Source: Paraliobacillus zengyii
Lineage (GTDB): Bacteria; Bacillota; Bacilli; Bacillales; Amphibacillaceae
DNA: 64,000 nucleotides
Assembly: GCF_003268595.1 (NCBI RefSeq)
Contig: NZ_CP029797.1
Location: 1,943,501 to 2,007,500 of the forward strand
Direction of reading: 5' to 3'
The notes beneath the pieces are model-generated. The model had not been told where the DNA came from. It made no database searches and was given only the letters and a program-made list of their open reading frames with translations. Shown here one piece after another: positions 25,850 to 33,303 of this stretch (positions are counted from its first letter, which is position 1; each line of letters starts with the position of its first letter). The position numbers and the translations under genes were made by a program.

Positions 25850-26761
25850 CTAATTTATATTTTTTAATTCAGCTACCATCAGACGTAATCCTCGTTCTAA
25901 AGAATAAGAACTTTCCCAATTTAACTTCTCACGTGCCAACTCATTTGATAAAAAACTGTGTGAAATATCTCCAATACGAGAAGGGAGGTAGGTTGCTTTT
26001 TGGTTTTTCTCTAATATTATGTTCAACTTGTCCACTAATTCATTAAGGGTTGTTGGATTATTCGTACTAATATTTACGGTTTGTCTATCACCTTGCGTAA
26101 TTGCAGCAACATTAGCACGTGCAACATCTTTTACAAAGATAAAATCTCGAGACTGTTCACCATCACCAAAAATAGTAGGGGAGTTGTCCGATGTTAATTT
26201 GTCTATAAATCTTGAAATAACATTTCCATCTTCTATTCTTAAGGAACCAGGACCATAAACATTTGCATACCTTAAGATCGTATAATTTAATCCATGTAGT
26301 GCTGCAAATGTTTCAATATACGATTCAGCAGTAAGTTTCGATACACCATAGAATGAATTAGGACTCTTGGGGTGATTTTCATCAATTGCCAAGTATGTAG
26401 GTTCTCCATAAATAGCTGCTGATGATGCATAAATTATCTTCTTTACTTGCTGTTTTTTACAGTTTTCTAAAATATTTAATGTTCCCAAGATATTGGTAGA
26501 AGCGTCTAACATCGGATCTTTCACAGATTTAGATACATCAACCTGTGCAGCAAGATGAATAACAATATCAGGTTTTTCTTGCTCAAATATAGCTGTAACA
26601 TCTTTCGTAATATCTGCACAGTAGTAGTGCACTTGATTATCTAAATCAGTCTGATCAAACGGTTCTAGATCAATAACTGATACGTGGTAATCTCCTTGTA
26701 AAAGTTCATTAATAACATGTCTGCCAATAAAACCGGCACCGCCTGTAACCAAAATTCTCAT
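25850..26761 (-). CDS. NAD-dependent sugar-nucleotide epimerase (GalE-like)
   Basis: Short-chain extended dehydrogenase, 303 residues. NAD-binding TGGAGFIGRHV at the N-terminus, and the catalytic pair in YGVSKLTAE (YxxxK). RYANVYGPG and FVKDVARANVAA are typical of UDP-glucose 4-epimerase relatives. Start is ATG 26761 behind AAAGGA. It is the first gene of the phnDEC-deacetylase run, an uncommon pairing. The hexosamine substrate and the link to transport are inferences at best. Confidence 0.85.
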   Translation of the reverse strand: MRILVTGGAGFIGRHVINELLQGDYHVSVIDLEPFDQTDLDNQVHYYCADITKDVTAIFEQEKPDIVIHLAAQVDVSKSVKDPMLDASTNILGTLNILENCKKQQVKKIIYASSAAIYGEPTYLAIDENHPKSPNSFYGVSKLTAESYIETFAALHGLNYTILRYANVYGPGSLRIEDGNVISRFIDKLTSDNSPTIFGDGEQSRDFIFVKDVARANVAAITQGDRQTVNISTNNPTTLNELVDKLNIILEKNQKATYLPSRIGDISHSFLSNELAREKLNWESSYSLERGLRLMVAELKNIN

Positions 26762-26782
26762 TTGGATAATCCTTTCATATAA

Positions 26783-26815
26783 AGAAGGACTCAACAGAAG
26801 TAGAGTCCTTCTTTC
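26783..26815 (-). terminator. Hairpin between selD and epimerase gene
   Basis: AAGAAGGACTC and GAGTCCTTCTT pair across a 10-base loop; a short T-rich tract follows on the minus strand. It probably ends the selD message and separates it from the epimerase operon. Confidence 0.65.
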
Positions 26816-26844
26816 ATTTCAATTTAGTAAGTGAGATTAATATT

Positions 26845-27897
26845 TTAAATAACCGTTATTTTACCAGGTTTCTCACTTGTTACTTCACCAATTATTGCTG
26901 AAAACACATTATTATCTTTTAGTTTTTGTTGTAATAAGTCTGCTTCAGATTCCGGAATTGAAATCAATAATCCACCTGATGTAACAGCATCACAAAGGAT
27001 ATATTGATCAACTTTACTAATATGGTCTCCGTATTCAATGCAATCAGAAAGCCATTTATGGTTCTTCTTCGTACCACCAGGAATAATATCTTGTTCAGCT
27101 AGTTCACGCGTTTTGGATATAACGGGGACATCTTTATGGTTTACCGTAATTCCAACATTACTACCTTCAGCAATTTCACGTGTATGACCAAGTAGGCCAA
27201 AACCAGTTACATCGGTACATGCGTTAATAGTATAGCCGTCCATTGCTTCAGAAGCGTATTTGTTTAATGTCGCCATTACATCCATGACTTCTTCAATTGT
27301 GTCATCATCTAACAAACCATTTTTAAGCGCAGTTGTTAAAATACCAACTCCTATTGGTTTTGTTAAAATAATACGATCACCAGGTTGGGCACCAACGTTA
27401 GCGCGTATATGATCAGGGTGAACGGTACCTGTTACAGATAAACCAAATTTAGGCTCATCATCATCAATAGAATGTCCACCAACTAATACTGCACCAGATT
27501 CAACTACCTTATCAGAAGCACCAGCTAATATATCTGCTAAAATGCTTTTATCTAATGTATTTATTGGAAAACCAACAATGTTCATGACTGTCAACGGTTT
27601 ACCACCCATAGCATACACATCACTTAGAGCATTTGCTGCACCAATTTGTCCAAACATATAAGCATCATCGACAATTGGAGTAAAGAAATCTAATGTTTGT
27701 ACAAGCGCAGTATCATCATTTATCTTATAAACACCAGCATCATCAGATGTATCTAATCCAACGAGTAAATTGGGATCAACTGCAGTTTTTGGTAAGTGTC
27801 GCAGAACCTGCGACAGGTCTTCAGGACCAATTTTGCATCCTCAGCCACCTTTTGTAGATAAAGATGTTAATTTAATAATCTCTTCTTTCTTTGACAT
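26845..27897 (-). CDS. selD: Selenide, water dikinase SelD, itself a selenoprotein (in-frame UGA)
   Basis: Makes selenophosphate from selenide and ATP. Translated through a TGA at 27843-27841 the protein is 350 residues and begins MSKKEEIIKLTSLSTKGG, then Sec19, then GCKIGPEDL. This matches the family's catalytic loop, GG(C/U)GCK, so Sec takes the place of the active-site Cys. The start ATG 27897 has AGGAGTGAT upstream. A gene finder that treats TGA as stop would begin only at the internal ATG 27657. DTSDDAGVY and the FGQIGAANALSD motif follow normally. A SECIS-like hairpin lies behind the UGA. Confidence 0.96.
27797..27843 (-). promoter_or_regulatory. UGA codon and SECIS-like hairpin of selD
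   Basis: On the minus strand TGA (27843-27841) is followed, after 25 bases, by TGTCGCAG, GTT and CTGCGACA, a perfect 8-bp stem with a GUU triloop. The loop is 33 bases from the UGA, within the spacing seen for bacterial SECIS elements, and starts with the G-U that SelB needs. Confidence 0.8.
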
Positions 27898-27935
27898 GGT
27901 ATCACTCCTTTAAACAAATAATCTCTGTTAACAAA

Positions 27936-28931
27936 TCATCTTAATCGGGTTTCATATATAGCTAATAAGCTTTTTATCTCATCATTACCTGAATGATGAG
28001 AAGAAATATAATTCATAGCTTGATGCCCGATAGCTTGCCTTAAAGTTACATTATTCATTATTTTCTCTGCATAATCAAGAAATTGGTTTTGCGAGTCATA
28101 TATAAATCCAGTTTCCTCGTTCATTATAATACTCGCATTACCCTCATTATTTGCTACTAAAACAGGTAAACCATATCCCATTGCTTCTAAAATGGCTGAA
28201 GACTGTCCTTCGGAAATAGACGTATTTAAAATGCAATCCGCTTCCTCGTATATGGTCCCCATTTGATCATGCGGAACTTGTCCAAGATAACTTACCCATT
28301 CTTTATTCTCTTCGACCAAACGTTTCACTTTATTACCTTCTGATTCTTCAAGTATAGGTCCTACTAACCAAAGCCGAATTTGATTATCTTTTTCGCGTAG
28401 TAACTGAAGCATCTTAATTGCTGCTGGTACATCTTTTATCTTTCTAATACCGGCTGGTAAAACAAACAAAAATGAGCCATCTGGTTTTTTGTGCGGAAAA
28501 CTTGTACTAATAAACTCACTTGTTCCTTGAGGAATCATAAACAATTTGTCTTTTACATCTGGAATTTCTTTCTCAATTGTTTTTTTACCTTCCTCATTAA
28601 ATACATGAATCGCTTTTGCTTCACGAAGGCAAGTTATTACATCTTGGCGCGTGTCTTCATCATATAAATTATGATTTAGATCCGTACCAGTTATCGTAAT
28701 CATGTATGCTTTTGGTTTAGTATCCAATTGTTGCATAAAAGTGTAGAAACGATAGGCATGAAAACCATGAACAATATCCGCTTCAGGTAAACTATACTTT
28801 TGAGGCTTTTCTGTTGTTGAAATAATCTCCGTAGTTATACCGTTTTTTTCTAATCCATCCGCAATCCGTTGCACCGTTATCGTATTTCCACGTGGCTGAT
28901 GAAAATTAGGTGTTGCTAATAAAACTTTCAT
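27936..28931 (-). CDS. GT-B glycosyltransferase beside selD, SenB-like candidate selenosugar synthase
   Basis: 331 residues. The N-terminus KVLLATPNFHQPRGNTITVQ, with ITGTDLNHNLYDEDTR and a following AKAIHVFNEEGK, resembles the SenB group of glycosyltransferases, which join selenophosphate to a UDP-sugar in selenoneine synthesis. The C-terminal sugar-nucleotide motif E-x7-E is in SEGQSSAILEAMG. ATG 28931, nine bases after AAAGG, fits better than ATG 28940. It lies 38 bases upstream of selD on the same strand, so the two are probably co-transcribed. No SenA is visible. A generic family-4 transferase is the alternative. Confidence 0.7.
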   Translation of the reverse strand: MKVLLATPNFHQPRGNTITVQRIADGLEKNGITTEIISTTEKPQKYSLPEADIVHGFHAYRFYTFMQQLDTKPKAYMITITGTDLNHNLYDEDTRQDVITCLREAKAIHVFNEEGKKTIEKEIPDVKDKLFMIPQGTSEFISTSFPHKKPDGSFLFVLPAGIRKIKDVPAAIKMLQLLREKDNQIRLWLVGPILEESEGNKVKRLVEENKEWVSYLGQVPHDQMGTIYEEADCILNTSISEGQSSAILEAMGYGLPVLVANNEGNASIIMNEETGFIYDSQNQFLDYAEKIMNNVTLRQAIGHQAMNYISSHHSGNDEIKSLLAIYETRLR

Positions 28932-29125
28932 ATTATTCATCCTTTAGTCGACTTGTTTAGTTTAAATATACTGTTTAAAGGTGATGGCACGGATTTGAAA
29001 TGCCTCTACATTACTATGTAACAATATATTCCTTAGTATTGCTTATTCCATTATATAAATGCTTAAACTTAATTACAATTAATTCATTCTATATACAAAA
29101 GTAAATTTACGCAAAATCAACAAGT

Positions 29126-29152
29126 ACATTCGCTCCATTCTTGCATAGGATA
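29126..29152 (+). promoter_or_regulatory. SigK-type promoter for cupin gene
   Basis: CATAGGATA (29144-29152) with AC 16 bases upstream (29126-29127). Confidence 0.55.
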
Positions 29153-29180
29153 ATGTGATAAACAGAAGGGATTGAAAAGA

Positions 29181-29759
29181 ATGTACTATGTTCCTTATAT
29201 GTATCCTGGTCAACATCCTCATTATAGGCATGCTCCAATGTATAATTATGGCGGACAGTTTGTTCAGTTAGATTTTTCTAATCAGTCAAATCATTGGGGT
29301 GGAATTGATAATCTACGATACTCAAACATTGAGGCAAATAGGCTGTTAAAAGATTATGGACCTGAACCCTTTGTCATTAATATCAATGAAGCAACTAAGA
29401 AAAACAATACATTTCGCACTGCTTTATGGACAGGAAGCCATCTTCAGGTGACGTTGATGAATCTGGAAGTTGGTGAAGATATTGGTTTAGAAATGCACGC
29501 AGATGTTGATCAATTCTTACGTATTGAACAAGGCCAAGGAAATGTTCGAATGGGCAACACGAAAAACAATGTAACTTTTGAAGCAACTGTTTATGATGAT
29601 TCTGCCATCGTTATACCTGCAGGGACGTGGCACAATCTCATTAATACAGGTACTATTCCACTAAAACTGTATTCTATATATGCCCCACCAAATCACCCAT
29701 TTGGCACTGTTCATCCAACCAAAAGAGATGCAATGACTGCAGAAGAAGGAAACAGTTAA
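29181..29759 (+). CDS. Cupin-domain protein, probably sporulation-expressed
   Basis: 192 residues. After a Tyr/His/Pro-rich head (MYYVPYMYPGQHPHYRHAP) comes a cupin fold with metal-binding-type motifs GLEMHADVDQFLRIEQGQGN and IPAGTWHNLINTG. The head resembles coat-protein surface sequence and the promoter is SigK-like, so a spore-coat role is likely. Start is ATG 29181 with GAAGGG upstream. It sits inside the selenium island but on the other strand, and is probably unrelated. Confidence 0.8.
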   Translation: MYYVPYMYPGQHPHYRHAPMYNYGGQFVQLDFSNQSNHWGGIDNLRYSNIEANRLLKDYGPEPFVININEATKKNNTFRTALWTGSHLQVTLMNLEVGEDIGLEMHADVDQFLRIEQGQGNVRMGNTKNNVTFEATVYDDSAIVIPAGTWHNLINTGTIPLKLYSIYAPPNHPFGTVHPTKRDAMTAEEGNS

Positions 29760-29783
29760 AAGGAGAGAAATGATAGGATAGTA

Positions 29784-29824
29784 GGAAAAGACCAAACCGC
29801 ATAACGATTTGGTCTTTTCCTATT
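29784..29824. terminator. Terminator after cupin gene
   Basis: AGGAAAAGACCAAA and TTTGGTCTTTTCCT form a strong hairpin, usable by the cupin gene and by transcripts arriving from tRNA-Sec on the other strand. Confidence 0.88.
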
Positions 29825-29916
29825 TATAAGCTAACGGTTTTAACTGATTGACGTATTATAAAGATCTATTAGTTAAGGGGAATATTATAATAAATCACTT
29901 GATAATTATGTTAGTT

Positions 29917-30013
29917 TGGCGGAATTGTGTGGGAATCGAACCCACCGAGCCTGACACGCAGGCCCCTCAGGGTTTTGAAGACCCAGGAGGACACCAGTCA
30001 CCCATCCAACCCC
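29917..30013 (-). tRNA. selC: tRNA-Sec (UCA anticodon)
   Basis: 97 bases ending in an encoded GCCA. The anticodon loop is CTTCAAA (anticodon TCA, reads UGA) on a GGGT/ACCC stem. There is a long variable arm (GCCTG and CAGGC) and a T arm GTGGGTTCGATTCCCAC. The acceptor can form about seven or eight pairs with some G-U, longer than in ordinary tRNAs. All are tRNA-Sec hallmarks. selD and the transferase lie downstream, and selB, a selenoprotein gene and selA lie on the other side. Confidence 0.96.
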
Positions 30014-30322
30014 ATAATATACTTAATATTACTGTTCTCTACTGAAGCCAATAATAAGCCTCACTTGAACTGACTAATTTACATTATACTTATTTTCATA
30101 CAAATGGACAAGAAATTAAAACTTTAAATGGGAAAGGTATATTTCGCTTGATCAAAGTAAAAGAACGGTCCTCAGTTAAATTGAATTTTATGGTAAAATA
30201 AAATTATAGTTAGAAGAAATTCCATAAGTGTATAAGGTACATTTAAATTAAGTATTTATTTGGTATCAAAAGAAAAGAAAGTGCAATGTCAATGCGTATG
30301 ATAAAACTTGGAGGTGAAAACT
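30014..30322. other. Intergenic region, 309 bases
   Basis: Contains the tRNA-Sec promoter at 30083-30111 on the minus strand. The remainder is AT-rich with no recognisable gene. Confidence 0.5.
30083..30111 (-). promoter_or_regulatory. SigA promoter for tRNA-Sec
   Basis: On the minus strand TTGTCC (30111-30106) and TATAAT (30088-30083) are spaced by exactly 17 bases, about 70 bases before the tRNA 5' end. Confidence 0.7.
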
Positions 30323-30799
30323 ATGGATGCAACATTTTTTCTAAAAAATGCCGTTTTTAATTATAGAGTTGCTGGAGTTATGATTGAAGATGATCACGTA
30401 CTTATACATAAACAAGTAAAGGAAAAGCATTGGGCTTTGCCAGGTGGAAGAGTAAAAGTTTTAGAGGACTCGCAGACAAGTATCAAAAGAGAGATTAAAG
30501 AGGAATTGGGATTTGATGTATCGGTGGATAATCTGCTTTGGATTACGGAGAATTTCTTTGCGTACAATAATCAAAACTATCATGAAATAGGATTATATTA
30601 TCGTATTTCTTCAGCAGCTTTCTCATCCAGTTTTACAAAAGAGGAATTTTATGGTGAAGAAGGGGAAAGATTAATTTATAAATGGACACCTATTAGTGAA
30701 ATTGATGGTATTAATCTATATCCTGAATTTTTAAAAGATGGACTTAAGGAGATACCTTCTACACCGAAACATCTTATTCTTAAACATTATAAAATGTAG
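30323..30799 (+). CDS. NUDIX hydrolase
   Basis: 158 residues. The Nudix box reads GGRVKVLEDSQTSIKREIKE then ELGF, matching Gx5Ex7REUxEExGU. These enzymes hydrolyse nucleoside diphosphates linked to another group. The start is ATG 30323 behind GGAGGTG; an upstream in-frame GTG overlaps that site. Substrate unknown. It lies between tRNA-Sec and selB, with no obvious link to selenium. Confidence 0.88.
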   Translation: MDATFFLKNAVFNYRVAGVMIEDDHVLIHKQVKEKHWALPGGRVKVLEDSQTSIKREIKEELGFDVSVDNLLWITENFFAYNNQNYHEIGLYYRISSAAFSSSFTKEEFYGEEGERLIYKWTPISEIDGINLYPEFLKDGLKEIPSTPKHLILKHYKM

Positions 30800-30813
30800 A
30801 ATTTCTGATTAAA

Positions 30814-30936
30814 ATGAAAGATGATATAGAATCTAAGGATTTGGAGATTGACTTGAAAGGAAATGTAGTTGAGATAAATGATAAGTTTCCTTTTGAAGTA
30901 GGTGGTTCATTAAAGATTTTAATGTATTATGCTTGA
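30814..30936 (+). CDS. Possible 40-aa ORF or gene remnant before selB
   Basis: MKDDIESKDLEIDLKGNVVE then INDKFPFEVGGSLKILMYYA ends in TGA. No ribosome site, no family recognised. The sequence looks coding-like and could be the tail of a decayed gene. UGA followed by a UxxC-like FTC was considered for recoding but only a few codons remain before the next stop. Confidence 0.25.
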   Translation: MKDDIESKDLEIDLKGNVVEINDKFPFEVGGSLKILMYYA

Positions 30937-30996
30937 TTCACCTGTAAACTATGATTAAAGTAGGGTTATATAGATCATATGAAAGCAGGTTTAAAA

Positions 30997-32877
30997 ATGG
31001 AAGAGTCATATTATACAATTGGCATGGCTGGACATATTGACCATGGCAAAACAACCCTAACAAAAGCATTAACAAACGTCGATACAGATCGATTAAAAGA
31101 AGAAAAAGAACGTGGCATCTCCATTACTTTAGGATATGCCCCGATACATACACAAGACGGCACTCACGTTTCAATCGTTGATGTACCAGGGCATGAACGG
31201 TTTATCCGTCAAATGATTGCAGGAGTGGCTGGTATTGATCTCGTCGTGCTTGTGATTGCAGCAGACGAAGGAGTAATGCCGCAAACAAAGGAACATATAG
31301 AAATATTAGAATTTCTAGGTGTAGAACATGCAATTATTGCCGTGACAAAGATCGATCGTGTCGAAGCGGATATGTTAGAGCTTGTAAGCTTAGATATTGC
31401 CGAGAATCTCGAAGGAACTACTTTTGAACAGGCAGCTGTATTTTATGTTGATAGTCTCTCAGGTAAGGGCATTGATCAATTAAAAGAAACAATATTTACT
31501 CAGGTAAATACAATACAGAATAGAGACCGTTATGGTTCTTTTCGAATGCCAATTGATCAGGTTTTTACTGTTCAGGGACAAGGGACGATAATAAGAGGTA
31601 CAATCTATGAAGGTATTGTTAAACAAGCAAGCCAATTAACTGTATTACCATCGAGAAAAAAAGTGCGTGCGCGAAATATTCAGGTACATAACAATGATGT
31701 AATAGAAGCAAAGGCTGGTCAACGAACAGCGATTAATCTCACTGGATTAGACCGTGAAGAGATCCAACGTGGGGATGTTTTAGTAACTTCTGAGCATTTT
31801 ATTGTCACAAAGACGATCGATGTCTCGATTCGATTTGTAAAAGCTATTAGGTACACATTAAAACAACGTGCTCCTGTAAAGGTTCATATTGGTACTTCCG
31901 AAGTTATCGGTAAGATTGTCTTTTTTGATCGCAATGAGCTAACAGAAGCAACAGAGGAAGTTCTCTGTCAAATTCGATTAGATAATGAAGTAGTTGCTCG
32001 CAGGGGTGATCGTTTTATTATAAGAAGGCCAACACCTGTTGAAACGATAGGTGGTGGTTGGGTGATTGATCCAATAGGTGAGAAATATCTTTTTGGTCAC
32101 GAAACAATCGAGATGTTAGAGAAAAAGAAACAAGGTTCACCAGAGGATTTAATCGTCGATGCCCTTTCTCATGAAGGATTGCTGTCACTTGACCAACTTA
32201 TTCAAATGACGTCTCTAGATAAAGAAGTAGTCACGAAACTAGTAGAAAGTGATTTATTCATTAGCTTACCTAGTAACAAGTATGCACGAAAAAAAGACAT
32301 CGAAATAATAAAAGATATGTTGGTAACCGAATTGAACCACTATCATCAGGATTTTACAATGCGTATAGGTATGAATAAAGCAGAATTGATTCAATTGGTA
32401 CAAGCTAACTTTTCTAAGCAACTTATCGTATTCACACTGGAGCAAGCAATAACAGAGGATTTAATAAAAAAAGAGAGTCAATTTATTGCTTTAAAGAGTT
32501 TTTCACCACACCTTCCAAAAAAATGGTCCAAAAGGATGGTAGAAATTATTGAGACAGTTGCTGGAGATGGTCTTTCTGTACAAAAGTGGGAAGACTATTT
32601 TATAGACACGCCATTTTCACAAAAGGTCGTAGACGAATTAAAGAACTATTTACTTCAAACAGGACAAGCCTATCCGCTAACAGAGGATTTGCTTGTTGAT
32701 AAAGAAGCATTTGATCAAGCTGTTCATACGTTACGACAACAAACAGAAAATACTTTTGATTTGAAAGAGGCTAAAGAAATCTGGAACGTTTCGCGTAAAT
32801 ACCTTATTCCACTGCTTGAACTATTAGATCGATTGGAGCATACGAAAAGAGATGAAACAAAGCGATCTTGGCTTTAA
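30997..32877 (+). CDS. selB: Selenocysteine-specific elongation factor SelB
   Basis: Delivers Sec-tRNA-Sec to the ribosome at UGA-SECIS sites. 626 residues. GTPase motifs G1 GHIDHGKTTL, G3 DVPGHE, G4 TKID are followed by beta-barrel domains (FTVQGQGTIIRGTIYEG) and C-terminal winged-helix domains (from about 380) that bind SECIS RNA. Two ATGs (30979, 30997) are possible; the second gives the usual short N-terminus and has a weak AGG site. A TTGATT/TAAAGT promoter pair with 17-base spacing starts at 30933. Confidence 0.96.
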   Translation: MEESYYTIGMAGHIDHGKTTLTKALTNVDTDRLKEEKERGISITLGYAPIHTQDGTHVSIVDVPGHERFIRQMIAGVAGIDLVVLVIAADEGVMPQTKEHIEILEFLGVEHAIIAVTKIDRVEADMLELVSLDIAENLEGTTFEQAAVFYVDSLSGKGIDQLKETIFTQVNTIQNRDRYGSFRMPIDQVFTVQGQGTIIRGTIYEGIVKQASQLTVLPSRKKVRARNIQVHNNDVIEAKAGQRTAINLTGLDREEIQRGDVLVTSEHFIVTKTIDVSIRFVKAIRYTLKQRAPVKVHIGTSEVIGKIVFFDRNELTEATEEVLCQIRLDNEVVARRGDRFIIRRPTPVETIGGGWVIDPIGEKYLFGHETIEMLEKKKQGSPEDLIVDALSHEGLLSLDQLIQMTSLDKEVVTKLVESDLFISLPSNKYARKKDIEIIKDMLVTELNHYHQDFTMRIGMNKAELIQLVQANFSKQLIVFTLEQAITEDLIKKESQFIALKSFSPHLPKKWSKRMVEIIETVAGDGLSVQKWEDYFIDTPFSQKVVDELKNYLLQTGQAYPLTEDLLVDKEAFDQAVHTLRQQTENTFDLKEAKEIWNVSRKYLIPLLELLDRLEHTKRDETKRSWL

Positions 32878-32961
32878 TAGGGTCGAGCACATTTTTTTAG
32901 TTTCCATATGATCAAGGATATAATAAAAGAATAGATAATTTTAAAAAGGAGGAAGTATCAA

Positions 32962-33198
32962 ATGAAGTATAATCTAGTTGTAGAATTTTGTATGCAGTGA
33001 AACTACGCACCTAAAGCCGCAAGTTTTGCGGAACAGTTATTTACCCATTATCGCAGTGCAATTACATCATTAGAATTAATCCCAAGCTCTGGTGGAGCAT
33101 TTGAGATTAGCGTGAATGGGGACAAGATTTATTCGAAACGAGAGACAGGCGAATATCCTGATCTAGCACTTATTATCAAAGAAATAGACAAACACTAA
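32962..33198 (+). CDS. SelW/Rdx-like thioredoxin-fold selenoprotein with CxxU motif
   Basis: Read through TGA 32998-33000, the 78-residue product starts MKYNLVVEFCMQ, then Sec13, then NYAPKAASFAEQLFTHY, and ends in LALIIKEIDKH. Strand, CxxU redox loop, helix, then SLELIPSSGGAFEISVNG and KRETGEYPDL: this is the Rdx fold of selenoprotein W-like proteins. AAGGAGGAAG precedes the ATG. It is flanked by selB and selA and has a SECIS-like hairpin. Without recoding only 12 codons would be read, which is why it is easily missed. Likely role is thiol redox. Confidence 0.94.
32998..33031 (+). promoter_or_regulatory. UGA codon and SECIS-like hairpin of the SelW-like gene
   Basis: TGA is followed by CCGCAA (33017-33022), GTT, and TTGCGG (33026-33031): a 6-bp stem with a GUU triloop starting 22 bases after UGA. 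The loop matches the one behind the selD UGA although the stems differ. Confidence 0.82.
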
Positions 33199-33200
33199 CA

Positions 33201-33237
33201 AAAAGCTACTGCTGATTCACATCGTCAGTAGCTTTAA
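33201..33237 (+). terminator. Hairpin between SelW-like gene and selA
   Basis: AAAGCTACTG and CAGTAGCTTT pair around a 12- to 16-base loop, with only three T after. It may attenuate rather than fully stop read-through into selA. Confidence 0.55.
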
Positions 33238-33303
33238 CTATCTAATGAAGACATTTCCACTTATACTAAACTAATAGATTGTGTTCCATGAGGAGGAATG
33301 AAG

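Noticed and set aside
29848..30045. Plus-strand ORF over tRNA-Sec
   Set aside because: Antisense of a clear tRNA gene.
30814..30952. UGA read-through with UxxC motif in the small ORF before selB
   Set aside because: Only Phe-Thr-Cys-Lys-Leu follow before a second TGA, with no SECIS-like hairpin seen.
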